DNA from: an uncultured Mycoplasmataceae bacterium
GTDB lineage: Bacteria; Bacillota_I; Bacilli_A; Mycoplasmatales; Mycoplasmoidaceae
Assembly (NCBI GenBank): GCA_947176635.1
Contig: CAMWRJ010000006.1
Coordinates: forward strand, 1 to 13,676
Reading direction: 5' to 3'
Length of the DNA: 13,676 nucleotides
Part shown: positions 1-9,016 of the stretch, piece after piece
How the letters are laid out: each line of letters begins with the position of its first letter
Numbering within the stretch: position 1 is the first letter of the stretch
Position numbers and translations under genes: made by a program
The notes under the pieces: model-generated
Database searches by the model: none
What the model saw: the letters and a program-made list of their open reading frames with translations, nothing else
What the model was told of the DNA's origin: nothing

Positions 1-36
1 ATCTTCTTTAGATAAAAAGTTTTCTATTTTAATCAT
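1..36 (-). CDS. Unidentified gene, 5' end only (first 12 codons)
   Basis: An ATG at 36-34 on the minus strand opens a frame that runs off the left edge: M-I-K-I-E-N-F-L-S-K-E-D. It starts 2 nt after the pdp stop codon (39-41), so it is probably the next gene of the same transcript. A weak TAAAG lies directly before the ATG. Twelve residues are not enough to identify it. In Mycoplasma genitalium pdp is followed by cytidine deaminase, so a nucleoside-salvage enzyme is a reasonable guess, but nothing in the visible residues proves it. Confidence 0.5.
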   Translation of the reverse strand, partial: MIKIENFLSKED

Positions 37-38
37 CT

Positions 39-1349
39 TTAATTACTAATTTTTTTATAGATAACTTTATTATTTTTATTAGGTTTTTTAGTTAATTTTA
101 AATTTCTTTTAAATAACTCAATTGCTTCATTTGATATTTTAGAATTACTATACAATGTTGCAATTAATTCACCAGATTTAACAAATTGATTATATTCTTT
201 ATTCATTACAATCCCTGCATCAAAATCAATTTTATCTGATTTAGTTTTTCTACCAGCACCTAAATATAAAGATACTAATCCGATTTCTTTACAATTTTCA
301 AAATTTAAATAACCGTCTTGTTCAGCATAAATTTGATGACTATAACTAGGATTAAATCATGATTCAAAGTTTAATAAATCAAGATCACATTCCACTGCTT
401 TTAAATATTCTAATAATTTATTTAATGCTTGTTTAGAATCTATTATTTCTTTAACTAATGTAATTGCTTGTTTTTTATCTTCAACTTTTTTAGTATCTAA
501 TAAAATATCAGCTGCCATTTCAACAATTAATGTATCTAAATAAGAATTTTTTATTTTGTTGTTTAAATAATTAATTGCTTCAATAACTTCTAATTTATTA
601 CCAATATTAAAACCTAATGGAATATCCATATTAGTTAAATGAATAGAAGTTTTTTTGTTTGCTTGTTTTGCTACATACAAAGCATAATCACAAAATTCAT
701 TTGCTTCTTTTAATGATTTAAAAAAAGCACCACTTCCTACTTTTATATCTAAAAATAAATAATCAGAGTTAATACATAATTTTTTAGACATAATACTTGA
801 AACGATTAATGGTAAACTTTCAACTGTTCCTGATACATCTCTTAATGAATAAATCTTTTTATCTGCAGGTACAATTTTGTTGGTTTGTGACATAACAAAC
901 ATTCCATATTTATTCATTAATTCTTGTGCACAATTTAAATCAAAATCAGTTTTAGCGTTGATTGATTCTAGTTTATCAATTGTTCCACCAGTAAAAGATA
1001 AACCTCTACCTGACATTTTTGCAACATCAAATCCTAGTGCAGCTAAAATTGGTGTTAAAATTAAAGTTACTTTATCACCAATTCCACCAGAACTATGTTT
1101 GTCAATAATTAATTTATTTTGATTTGCAACTAATTCAACTTGTTCTCCCGAATGTTGCATTGCATTTGTTAAATAAAAAGTTTCTTTCTTGTTTAATCCA
1201 TTCAATAAAATTGCCATCAATAAAGAAGAAGCTTGATAATCTTTTATAATGCTATTATCTTTAGAATATTCATTTACAAAAAAATCAATTTCCTCTTTAG
1301 ATAATTCTTGTTTGTTCTTTTTTTTATCTATAATTTCTAAAATATTCAT
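39..1349 (-). CDS. pdp: Pyrimidine-nucleoside phosphorylase (thymidine/uridine phosphorylase family)
   Basis: This cytoplasmic salvage enzyme splits thymidine, deoxyuridine or uridine with phosphate into free base and (deoxy)ribose-1-phosphate. The protein is 436 aa, the usual family length, once the TGA at 357-359 is read as Trp. The N-terminal helical domain matches the family start (residues 1-50). The phosphate-binding stretch KHSSGGIGD is at residues 84-92. The family signature SGRGLSFTGGT..D..E is at 113-128. The start is fixed by this N-terminal match. There is no recognisable Shine-Dalgarno sequence: the 33 nt upstream are only A and T, with TATAAT-like hexamers ending 9 and 0 nt before the ATG, so the mRNA may be nearly leaderless. 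Upstream lies the terminator of the cyclase-like gene, so pdp probably has its own promoter. The next gene follows after 2 nt. The family call is very secure; substrate preference (pdp versus deoA) is not visible. Confidence 0.95.
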
Positions 1350-1358
1350 ATTATATTA

Positions 1359-1364
1359 ATTATA
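1359..1364 (-). promoter_or_regulatory. Candidate -10 box for pdp
   Basis: TATAAT reads on the minus strand at 1364-1359, 9 nt before the pdp ATG. A start site about 7 nt downstream would leave a leader of only a few bases. No -35 box is visible; the expected place overlaps the T-tail of the upstream terminator. In such AT-rich sequence a chance match is quite possible. Confidence 0.3.
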
Positions 1365-1382
1365 TATAATTAAATTATTATT

Positions 1383-1415
1383 AAAAAATATTCCCAATTT
1401 TATAATTGAGAATAT
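1383..1415 (-). terminator. Rho-independent terminator of the cyclase-like gene
   Basis: On the minus strand a 12-bp stem (ATATTCTCAATT with AATTGGGAATAT, one G-U pair) closes a 4-nt loop and runs straight into a run of about six T. It starts 9 nt after the stop codon of the gene at 1424-2080 and precedes pdp, so it separates the two transcription units. Confidence 0.85.
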
Positions 1416-1423
1416 CTTATTAT

Positions 1424-2080
1424 TTATTCATCTTTTCAATCAGTACAACAATAAGTTGAATATAATTCTCCACCTAAAGATTCAGTGTAAAAGTTTTCTG
1501 TTTCTGATTTTTTAAGTACTTCTTTATTATTAATTACAAACAATTTATCTAAAAGTATTTGATTTTTAATTTTTGAATTAGCGTGCATTTTTTTAGCTTT
1601 TTTAATTAAATAACCAGCAAAAGATAATTTATATTTTGAATCAACATTTAGAACTAATTCTTCTGCTAAACAAATAGAAATTTTATATTCCATTGCTTTT
1701 CAGAAATATTTTAAAAACCCATTAATATCCATTGCACATGTAAATAATTTTTTTGATTCTTTAGAGTTTTGTCCATCTGCTTTAGCATATGCATAAACTT
1801 TATCACCATGATAAGATACATTTTCAATACCAGCATTTTGGAAAATTTCAAATAATCCTTCGTGGAATGATTTTAAAACTTTACAAATTAAAATTTCATT
1901 ATCTTTATTTTTTTCACAGAAAGAATCAAAATCTGATAATTCAATAGTTAATAAAGAAACTCAACATTTTTTATAAGGGTTACTATTTTCTTCTTTATTT
2001 CTAGGAAAACGCATTGAAACTACTTGTTCAGGAGCGTTTCAAATATTTTTTATTTTAGTTTTAATATCTTTAATATTCAT
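1424..2080 (-). CDS. Divergent class III nucleotide cyclase-like protein (putative)
   Basis: The 218-aa product has no signal peptide or membrane segment. TGA codons at 1436, 1700 and 2039 read as Trp. The fold pattern resembles stand-alone class III (adenylate/guanylate) cyclase domains. A strand-acid-strand segment LLTIELSDFDSF (residues 43-54) puts Glu47 where the first metal Asp usually sits. HGDKVYAYA (91-99) looks like the second metal motif GD..xAxF, with Asp93; spacing of the two acids is 46 residues against about 44 in known cyclases. ISICLAEELVL (134-144) followed by FAGYLIKKAKKM (154-165) resembles the GxxVNxAxRM helix. The usual Asn and Arg there are both Lys, and the purine-selecting Lys and Asp are not kept, so activity and substrate are open. 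The start is supported by AAAGGA 7 nt upstream of ATG 2080. The gene has its own promoter and terminator and lies divergent to dam. Between about 1921 and 1972 I read an extra A in one run and a missing T in another, which would shift about 45 nt out of frame; both ends are in the same frame and the shifted segment makes sense as ...KKCWVSLLTIELSDFDSFCE.... The cyclase call is inference from motif pattern only. Confidence 0.55.
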
Positions 2081-2132
2081 TAATAATCCTTTTAAATATC
2101 ATCAAAATTATAAATTAACAATAAATGTATTT

Positions 2133-2141
2133 ATTATATCA
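2133..2141 (-). promoter_or_regulatory. Extended -10 promoter of the cyclase-like gene
   Basis: On the minus strand TGATATAAT (2141-2133) is a perfect extended -10 element (TGnTATAAT), 53 nt before the ATG at 2080. No good -35 box is seen, which is normal for extended -10 promoters. The implied leader is about 45 nt and contains the AAAGGA ribosome site. Confidence 0.55.
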
Positions 2142-2332
2142 TAATCAATTACCGAAAAGACCCCTAACAGCAAAATGGAATTCTTATCTTATTACATATT
2201 TTCAATGTAACTCTATAGATTAAATGAATGAATATTTCAGTAATTAAGATTAAATTAGAAAATAATATTTTAATAACCATATTTTATTTCTAATTAAGTT
2301 TTTTAATAGTTTTAATAAAACATAAAATAAAA

Positions 2333-2338
2333 TATTAT
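2333..2338 (+). promoter_or_regulatory. Weak candidate -10 box for dam
   Basis: TATTAT at 2333-2338 lies 37 nt before the dam ATG, with a poor -35 (TTTTAA, 2310-2315) at 17-nt spacing. The region is so AT-rich that this is only the best of several weak candidates. The rest of the 295-bp spacer (2081-2375) holds no gene that I can see. Confidence 0.25.
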
Positions 2339-2375
2339 AGAATGATTAATTTTATATTAAGTAAAAGAGGTATGT

Positions 2376-3257
2376 ATGAAAGCAAAACCATTTGTTAAAT
2401 GAGCTGGTGGTAAAACTCAATTAATTAATAAAATAACTGAATTTTTACCTGAAGAAATCAAAAATGGAAAAATAGACACATACATTGAACCTTTTGTAGG
2501 TGGTGGAGCTTTATTGTTTTATATTTTACAAAACTATAAAATTAAAAAAGCCTACATTAATGATGTAAATAAAGAATTAATTAATTGCTTTTTATGTATT
2601 AAAGAAGATGTTCAAAATGTCATCAATTCTTTAAAACAATTAGAAAAAGATTATTTTAATAGTGATAATAGAGATGAATTTTATTTAAAAGTTAGACAAG
2701 AATATAATGAAATAAAATTAAAAAAAGAATTAGATTTTAAAAAATGTTCAGAATTTATTTTCTTAAATAAAACTTGTTTTAATGGATTATATAGAGTAAA
2801 CAAAAAAGGATTGTTTAATGTACCTCATGGTAAATATAAAAATCCTTTAATTTGTGATGAAAAGAATTTAATTTTATGTGCTGAATTATTGCAAAAAGTT
2901 AAGATTAGCTTTGGACACTACAACACAGTAATTAAACATACTGATGATAAAACATTAATTTATTTTGATCCACCATATAGACCATTAATTAAAAATCAAT
3001 CTTTTGTAAGTTATAGTGAATTTGGATTTGATGATACAGATCAAGAAATATTAGCAGATAACTTTAAGAAATTATCACAAAATAATAGTTTTGTTTTATT
3101 AACAAATTCAGATCCTAAAAATGTTGATGAAAATGATAATTTCTTTGATGATTTATATAAAGATTTTAATATTAACAGAATTAAAGCTAAAAGATCTATT
3201 AATTCAAATGGTGATAAAAGAGGAGAAATTTTTGAATTACTTATTAAAAACTATTAA
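2376..3257 (+). CDS. dam: DNA adenine methylase, D12 class, DpnM-like (probable GATC specificity)
   Basis: The enzyme transfers methyl from S-adenosylmethionine to N6 of adenine, most likely in GATC. The protein is 293 aa (DpnM and Dam are near 280). Residues 6-14 FVKWAGGKT, whose Trp is the TGA at 2400, are the N-terminal SAM-site motif. YIEPFVGGGAL (near 40) is the second SAM motif. FDPPYRPL holds the catalytic DPPY of the alpha-group N6-adenine enzymes. The C-terminal stretch INSNGDKRGEI..LL is typical of DpnM-type enzymes. The start is the second of two ATGs: the one at 2372 leads to an early stop, while 2376 opens the full frame and follows AAGAGGT. No restriction endonuclease gene is adjacent on either side, so it is an orphan in this window. 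It lies alone between the divergent cyclase-like gene and a tRNA, a typical site for acquired genes, although its base composition does not stand out. The family is certain; GATC is inferred from the DpnM resemblance. Confidence 0.92.
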
Positions 3258-3315
3258 GTTAAATATGTATCTTTCTTATATTTTTTTAGAATAAAGTAAA
3301 TAGTTTAATTACATT

Positions 3316-3344
3316 AAAAAAACTTGTTGAAATAATTCAACAAG
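3316..3344 (-). terminator. Rho-independent terminator of tRNA-Ser
   Basis: On the minus strand, 13 nt after the tRNA 3' end, a perfect 9-bp stem (CTTGTTGAA with TTCAACAAG, 4-nt loop) is followed directly by seven T. On the plus strand no T-tail follows the stem, so it would not efficiently stop dam transcription. Confidence 0.88.
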
Positions 3345-3357
3345 CTTAAAATCTCAA

Positions 3358-3448
3358 TGGCGGAAGCGGAGAGATTCGAACTCTCGCACCGGGTAACCGA
3401 TCTAACACCTTAGCAGGGTGCCCTCTTGGGCCTCTTGAGTACGCTTCC
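3358..3448 (-). tRNA. tRNA-Ser (anticodon GCU), reads AGC/AGU
   Basis: This is a 91-nt class II tRNA on the minus strand. The acceptor stem GGAAGCG (3448-3442) pairs with CGCTTCC (3368-3362), followed by discriminator G and an encoded CCA (3360-3358). The D arm has CTC/GAG. The anticodon stem GCACC/GGTGT encloses loop CTGCTAA, with anticodon GCT at 3414-3412. A long variable arm typical of tRNA-Ser follows, then a T arm GAGAG-TTCGAAT-CTCTC. It is a single gene with its own promoter and terminator. Confidence 0.97.
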
Positions 3449-3471
3449 AATTAAAATATCAATACTTAATT

Positions 3472-3477
3472 ATTATA
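3472..3477 (-). promoter_or_regulatory. Candidate -10 box of tRNA-Ser
   Basis: TATAAT reads on the minus strand at 3477-3472, 24 nt before the mature tRNA 5' end, giving a short leader. A -35 box is not recognisable. The 93-bp interval 3449-3541 is almost pure A/T and also serves secG in the other direction (TATAAT at 3501-3506 on the plus strand). Confidence 0.4.
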
Positions 3478-3541
3478 CATATAAAATAATATATTTATAT
3501 TATAATTTTAATATATTTTGTTTTTTTTGTAGGTGAATAAT

Positions 3542-3775
3542 ATGATTGCTGTAACTATAATTTGTTCAATATTAGCAGTTCTATGTGTAATAGTTGGACT
3601 AATTTTATCAAGAGCTGGTACTAGTGGTGGTTTAACTAGTATTATGGGGCAAGATTTAGAAATTTTTAAAAAATCTAAAGATAGAGGGATTATGAAATTC
3701 TTCCAAATTTTAATGTTTGTTATGGCAGTTGTTTTACTCTTTATAGTTTTAATAGTTCATATATTTGTAAAATAA
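3542..3775 (+). CDS. secG: Preprotein translocase subunit SecG
   Basis: This is a small inner subunit of the SecYEG protein-export channel in the cell membrane. The product is 77 aa with two hydrophobic segments (about residues 2-22 and 53-76). Between them lies the SecG-type loop: SRAGTSGGLTSIMG followed by a charged stretch ending KSKDRG. I start at ATG 3542 rather than GTG 3533, because AGGTG at 3531-3535 is then a well-spaced ribosome site for the ATG. The leader contains a run of eight T at 3521-3528. secG is the first gene of the long plus-strand operon and ends 1 nt before rnr, the classic secG-rnr neighbourhood of Firmicutes. Sequence conservation of SecG is low, so the call rests on length, topology, loop pattern and context. 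Confidence 0.88.
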   Translation: MIAVTIICSILAVLCVIVGLILSRAGTSGGLTSIMGQDLEIFKKSKDRGIMKFFQILMFVMAVVLLFIVLIVHIFVK

Positions 3776-3776
3776 C

Positions 3777-5951
3777 ATGAACAGATATATTCAAAAAGCC
3801 ATAGATGTAACATTACAAAAAATTAAAGATGAAAACGGTAAACCAATCCCTATGGGGATTTTAATTAATAAAATAAAAGATACGCATCCAAATATTAGAA
3901 AAAATGATATTTATATTGCTGTAGATTATTTGATTGAAGAAAAATTTATTAGACGTAATTATTTAAATAAACTAGTTATTGATTATGTTGAATTACCAGC
4001 TGATTACTCACAATATTATGAAGGTACATTAGTTAATTTAAATAATACTGGTAATGGGTTTGTTTCTTATCAAATTAATGAAACTGAAAAAGAAACTTAT
4101 TTTGTTCATAATAAAAATTTAATGGGTGCTTTAATTGGAGATAAAGTTTTATTTGTTAAATTAATTAAAGAAATTGTAGACCCAGAAAAAGATTTAGTTA
4201 ATGTAAAAATTACTAAAATTTTAGAAAGACCTAAATTATGTTACACAGCTTCTTATTTTAATCATGATATTAAAATGGATGACACTAAATTTTATTTAAC
4301 ACCAATATTAGACAAAAGATATGATATTCCAAACGGTTCTAAAGTTTTGTTAGAAATTAAAGAAAATGATAACAAAGAATGTATTTTTTTACTAAAAAAA
4401 ATTATAGGTAAAATTGGTGCAAAGGGTGTTGACATTGATTCTATTATTTTAGATTCCGGATTTAAATTAAAATTTGATGAAGAGATTAATAAAATTAGTG
4501 AAGAGATTAAATGAGAAGTTAGTGATAAAGATTTAAAAATAAGAAAGAATATAAAAGATAGACACATTATTTCAATTGACCCAGCAGATTCTAAAGATAT
4601 GGATGATGCGATTTATGTTGAAAAATTAGATAATGGAAATTTTTTCTTATCAGTCTCTATTGCAGATGTTTCGCATTATGTTAAACAAAATTCTAAATTA
4701 GATATTGATGCTTTAAGTAAATGTACATCGGTTTATTTAGTAGATAGAGTATTACCAATGTTACATCATAATTTATCAAATAATTTATGTTCACTAAATC
4801 CGCATGTTGAAAGATTTTGTTTAACATGTGACATGATTTTTAATAATAATGGTGAGGTAATTTCAAAAGAAATTTATCCTGCAATAATGATTAATCATGA
4901 TAGATTATCATATGATATTGTTAATGAATATTTTGAAACAAAAAATGTTGATTTATCATCAAAAACATTAAAAGTATTAGATGATGGATATGAATTATAT
5001 TCAATTATTAGAAATAAAAAATATAAAGAAGGTTATGTTGACTTAGATATTAAAGAACCAAGAATTATTTGCGATAGTGAAGGTAATCCAATTGATATCT
5101 TCTTTAAACCAAGAGGACATGCTCAAAAAATGATTGAAGACTTCATGATTGCTTGTAATGAAGCTGTAACAGTGATTGCTGATGAATTAAATTTACCATT
5201 CATTTATAGAGTTCACGATAAACCAGATATTATAAAAATTACTAAATTAACTACAGAATTAAAAAAATTAAAATTCAAAAATAGTATTGTTCCTGGTCAA
5301 GAAATTACACCAATGGATATTACTAATTTACTAGAAGATAATAAAGATTCAATTAATTTAGATATGTTAAATATTTTGATTCTTAAATCGATGCAAAAAG
5401 CTCAATACTCTACTAATAATATAGGACACTTTGGGTTAGCAAGTGAACAATATACGCACTTCACTTCACCAATTCGTAGATATTCTGATTTAATTGTTCA
5501 TAGAATTTTCTGAATGTTTTTATTTGATAAAGAATCCTATTCAAATGAACAAAGACAAACATTAATTAATCGTTTAGAAAATGATGCTGATTTATGTAAT
5601 AAAAAAGAAATACTAGCAGTAGAATTAGAACGTGATGTAATGTCTTATAAAATTGCTGAATATATGGAAAAATTTATTAATAAAACTTTTGAAGCAAAAA
5701 TTACAACAGTAACATCATTCGGATTCTTTGTAGAATTAGATAACACTGTTGAGGGGTTAGTATCAATTAATTCATTAGATGATGATTATTATACTTATGA
5801 ACCAGAAGAAATGATTTTAATTGGTAAAAAAACACAAAGAATTTATACAATGGGAATGACAGTAAAAGTTAAATTAGTAGGTGCTAATAAATTCAGCCGT
5901 AAAATTGATTTTATCATTGAAGGTAATAAAAATGAAAATACTAGTTACTAA
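3777..5951 (+). CDS. rnr: Ribonuclease R (3'-5' exoribonuclease)
   Basis: RNase R degrades structured RNA processively from the 3' end and works with trans-translation on stalled mRNAs. The 724-aa protein reads through TGA (Trp) at 4512 and 5511. Domains in order: N-terminal winged helix (about 1-70), cold-shock OB domain starting at YEGTLVNLNNTGNGFV (near 81), and RNB catalytic domain. The catalytic motif holds Asp268, Asp274, Asp276 and Asp277 in DPADSKDMDD, with the expected spacing. The RNB end SPIRRYSDLIVHR follows, then a C-terminal S1 domain (about 638-720). Its start lies 1 nt after the secG stop with no clear ribosome site, suggesting translational coupling. Its last 20 nt overlap smpB. 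In reduced mollicutes RNase R is often the main 3' exonuclease. Confidence 0.96.
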
Positions 5952-6366
5952 CAAAAATGCTTATCGTAACTATGAAATAATAGAAACATTTGAAGCAGGT
6001 ATTGAACTAAAAGGTACAGAAGTTAAATCACTTTCTAAATCTCAATCTTCAATTAATGAGTCATATATTAATATTTCAAAAGGTGAATGTTTCATTATTA
6101 ATATGCATATTGCTCATTTCTTTGAAGGTAATCAATTTAATGTTGAAACAGATAGAACTAGAAAATTATTACTGCACAAAAAAGAAATTCTAAAATTATC
6201 TTTTAAAAAACAAAAAGAAGGTATGACTATTGTACCAATTAATGCTTATTGAAAAAATGGCAAAATTAAATTACTAATTGGTTTAGCTAAAGGTAAAAAA
6301 CTTTATGATAAACGTGAAGATTTAAAGAAAAAAGACACTAAAAAGCAAATAAAATATTTATATTAA
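5932..6366 (+). CDS. smpB: SsrA-binding protein SmpB (trans-translation)
   Basis: SmpB binds tmRNA and brings it to the A site of stalled ribosomes. The product is 144 aa with one TGA-encoded Trp at 6250. It shows the conserved early motif [10 protein letters not shown], the signature [14 protein letters not shown], and [11 protein letters not shown]. The C-terminal tail [16 protein letters not shown] is the conserved end that enters the decoding centre. The start is at ATG 5932, after AAGG at 5920-5923 and inside the end of rnr (20-nt overlap); the GTG further upstream in the same frame adds residues foreign to the family. The coupling with rnr fits their joint role in rescue and decay of broken mRNA. 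No tmRNA gene is in the window. Confidence 0.96.
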
Positions 6367-6381
6367 AAGAGGTAGATTATT

Positions 6382-7653
<1,272 letters not shown>

Positions 7654-7682
7654 TTAATTTTTATTAGATAGGATACTAGATT

Positions 7683-8327
7683 ATGAAACAGCAAGGTTTA
7701 TTTATTACATTTGAAGGTGTTGATGGTTCTGGTAAATCAACAATTGTTAACAAAGTGCAACAAGAATTAAATAAAATTATCCAAGAAAATAAATTAAATT
7801 ATAATGGAGTAATTAGCACTAGAGAACCTGGAGGAACTGATGTAGATGTTTGTGAAAACATTAGAAAATTAATCTTGCAAAATCATATGTCTATTCAAGC
7901 TGAAATTTTATTATTTGCTGCTAATAGAGTAGAACATTTAAATAATTTAGTAATTCCTAATTTAAAACAAAATAAAATAGTTTTGAGTGATCGTTTTTTA
8001 GATTCATCATTAGTTTATCAAGGTATAGCTAAATTAAATGATTGAAAAACTGTTTATAAAATTAATAAATGAGCATTTCAGTTAATGCCTAATATCACTT
8101 TCTTATTAGATATTGATCCAGAATTAGCTGAAGCTAGAATGAAAATAGATGAAAAACGTAATTGAGACAGATTTGATAACGAAAAAAAAGAATTTAAAAA
8201 TAAAATACGTAATGGTTTTTTAAAAATAGCTAAAAAATTCTCTAAAAGAATAATCATTATAGATGCTAATCAATCAATTGATGAAATTGTTAGTGAAGTA
8301 ATTAATAAGATATGTCAATACAAATAA
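7683..8327 (+). CDS. tmk: Thymidylate kinase
   Basis: The enzyme phosphorylates dTMP to dTDP with ATP, an essential step to dTTP. The product is 214 aa with TGA-encoded Trp at 8043, 8070 and 8163. The P-loop GVDGSGKST is at residues 12-20. REPGGT follows near residue 50, then the DRF motif LSDRFLDSSLVYQG, which binds dTMP. The start ATG 7683 follows AGGATA at 7670-7675. The 3' end overlaps holB by 16 nt in another frame. Together with pdp on the other strand it represents the thymidine salvage route typical of mollicutes. Confidence 0.96.
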
Positions 8328-9016
8328 AAAATACACCAGTATTATTTATCAAATCTGATAATCAAGATGTTTTAAAAGAAATATTAATAAAAGTTAAAAA
8401 TGTATTAAATTCAACTTTAGATTCTGACAAAATTGAAGAAATATTAACAAAAATACAACAAAATAGTTATGTTGATTTCAATAGATTAGATGGCAATATA
8501 ATTTCAAAAGAAGATATTTTAGCTTTACAAGAAAAATGTTTTGCTCAAGATATTTCAGGTGATGGCTATAAATTTTATTTAATTGATAATATTGATAAAA
8601 CAAATAAATTTATTCAAAATAGCTTATTAAAATTTATTGAAGAACCACCAATGAACACTTTTGGTTTCTTTAGTGCAAATAATGTTAATAATGTTTTAAA
8701 AACAATTATTAGTAGATGTTATGTCAAAAACATTCAAGGCATTAAAGAATATCAAATTAGTCATTCAACTTTAAATACTACAGTTTTAGGAGTAATTAAC
8801 TCTTATAACTCATTGTTTTATTTACAAGATGTAAAACATTTTGTGGATGAATTTAAAAAATTAAATTACAAAGAAATTGAAGAATTTTTAAATAATATTT
8901 TAGATGATAATAATTTTAAAAAATCGGATGCTATTTATGAACTATTAGCTGATATTAAACTTAATCTAAATAAAAATCTTATTATTTTTAAATTACTAAA
9001 ATTGAAAGGATTTTAA
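8312..9016 (+). CDS. holB: DNA polymerase III delta' subunit (clamp loader), short form
   Basis: Delta' is the stator of the clamp loader that places the sliding clamp on DNA. The product is 234 aa, short compared with about 330 in E. coli. The conserved clamp-loader core is visible as YKFYLIDNIDKTNKFIQNSL followed by LKFIEEPP and TIISRC (about residues 85-140). No Walker A P-loop is present at the N-terminus and no zinc-binding cysteine cluster is seen, so it cannot bind ATP itself, as expected for delta'. ATG 8312 lies within the end of tmk, and the stop overlaps the mnmE start (TAATG). The neighbour order tmk-holB is conserved widely in Firmicutes and mycoplasmas and supports the call. Confidence 0.87.
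   Translation: MSIQIKNTPVLFIKSDNQDVLKEILIKVKNVLNSTLDSDKIEEILTKIQQNSYVDFNRLDGNIISKEDILALQEKCFAQDISGDGYKFYLIDNIDKTNKFIQNSLLKFIEEPPMNTFGFFSANNVNNVLKTIISRCYVKNIQGIKEYQISHSTLNTTVLGVINSYNSLFYLQDVKHFVDEFKKLNYKEIEEFLNNILDDNNFKKSDAIYELLADIKLNLNKNLIIFKLLKLKGF

Noticed and set aside
357-359. TGA codons that would make pdp, dam, rnr, serS, tmk, mnmE, tatD, mtaB and others look like broken genes
   Set aside because: They occur in nearly all genes, at positions where the families have or tolerate Trp, and reading continues in frame to full family length; this is genetic code 4, not decay.
877-1122. Open frame on the plus strand opposite pdp
   Set aside because: It lies within a strongly conserved part of pdp, has no ribosome site and no recognisable family; it is a shadow of the real gene.
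2192-2210. Small inverted repeat TTACAT...ATGTAA in the divergent spacer
   Set aside because: Only six AT-rich base pairs with no T-tail; expected by chance in this composition, though an operator cannot be excluded.
2372-2374. First ATG before dam
   Set aside because: It is in another frame and reaches a stop after eight codons; the ATG at 2376 opens the methylase frame.
3533-3541. GTG at 3533 as secG start
   Set aside because: The GTG is part of the AGGTG ribosome site that fits the ATG at 3542 at normal spacing.
4292-4567. Open frame on the minus strand opposite rnr
   Set aside because: Low-complexity Leu/Ser/Ile translation antisense to RNase R, with no start signal.
5881-5931. Upstream GTG start for smpB
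   Set aside because: The extra 17 residues do not belong to SmpB; ATG 5932 gives the conserved N-terminus and has AAGG upstream.
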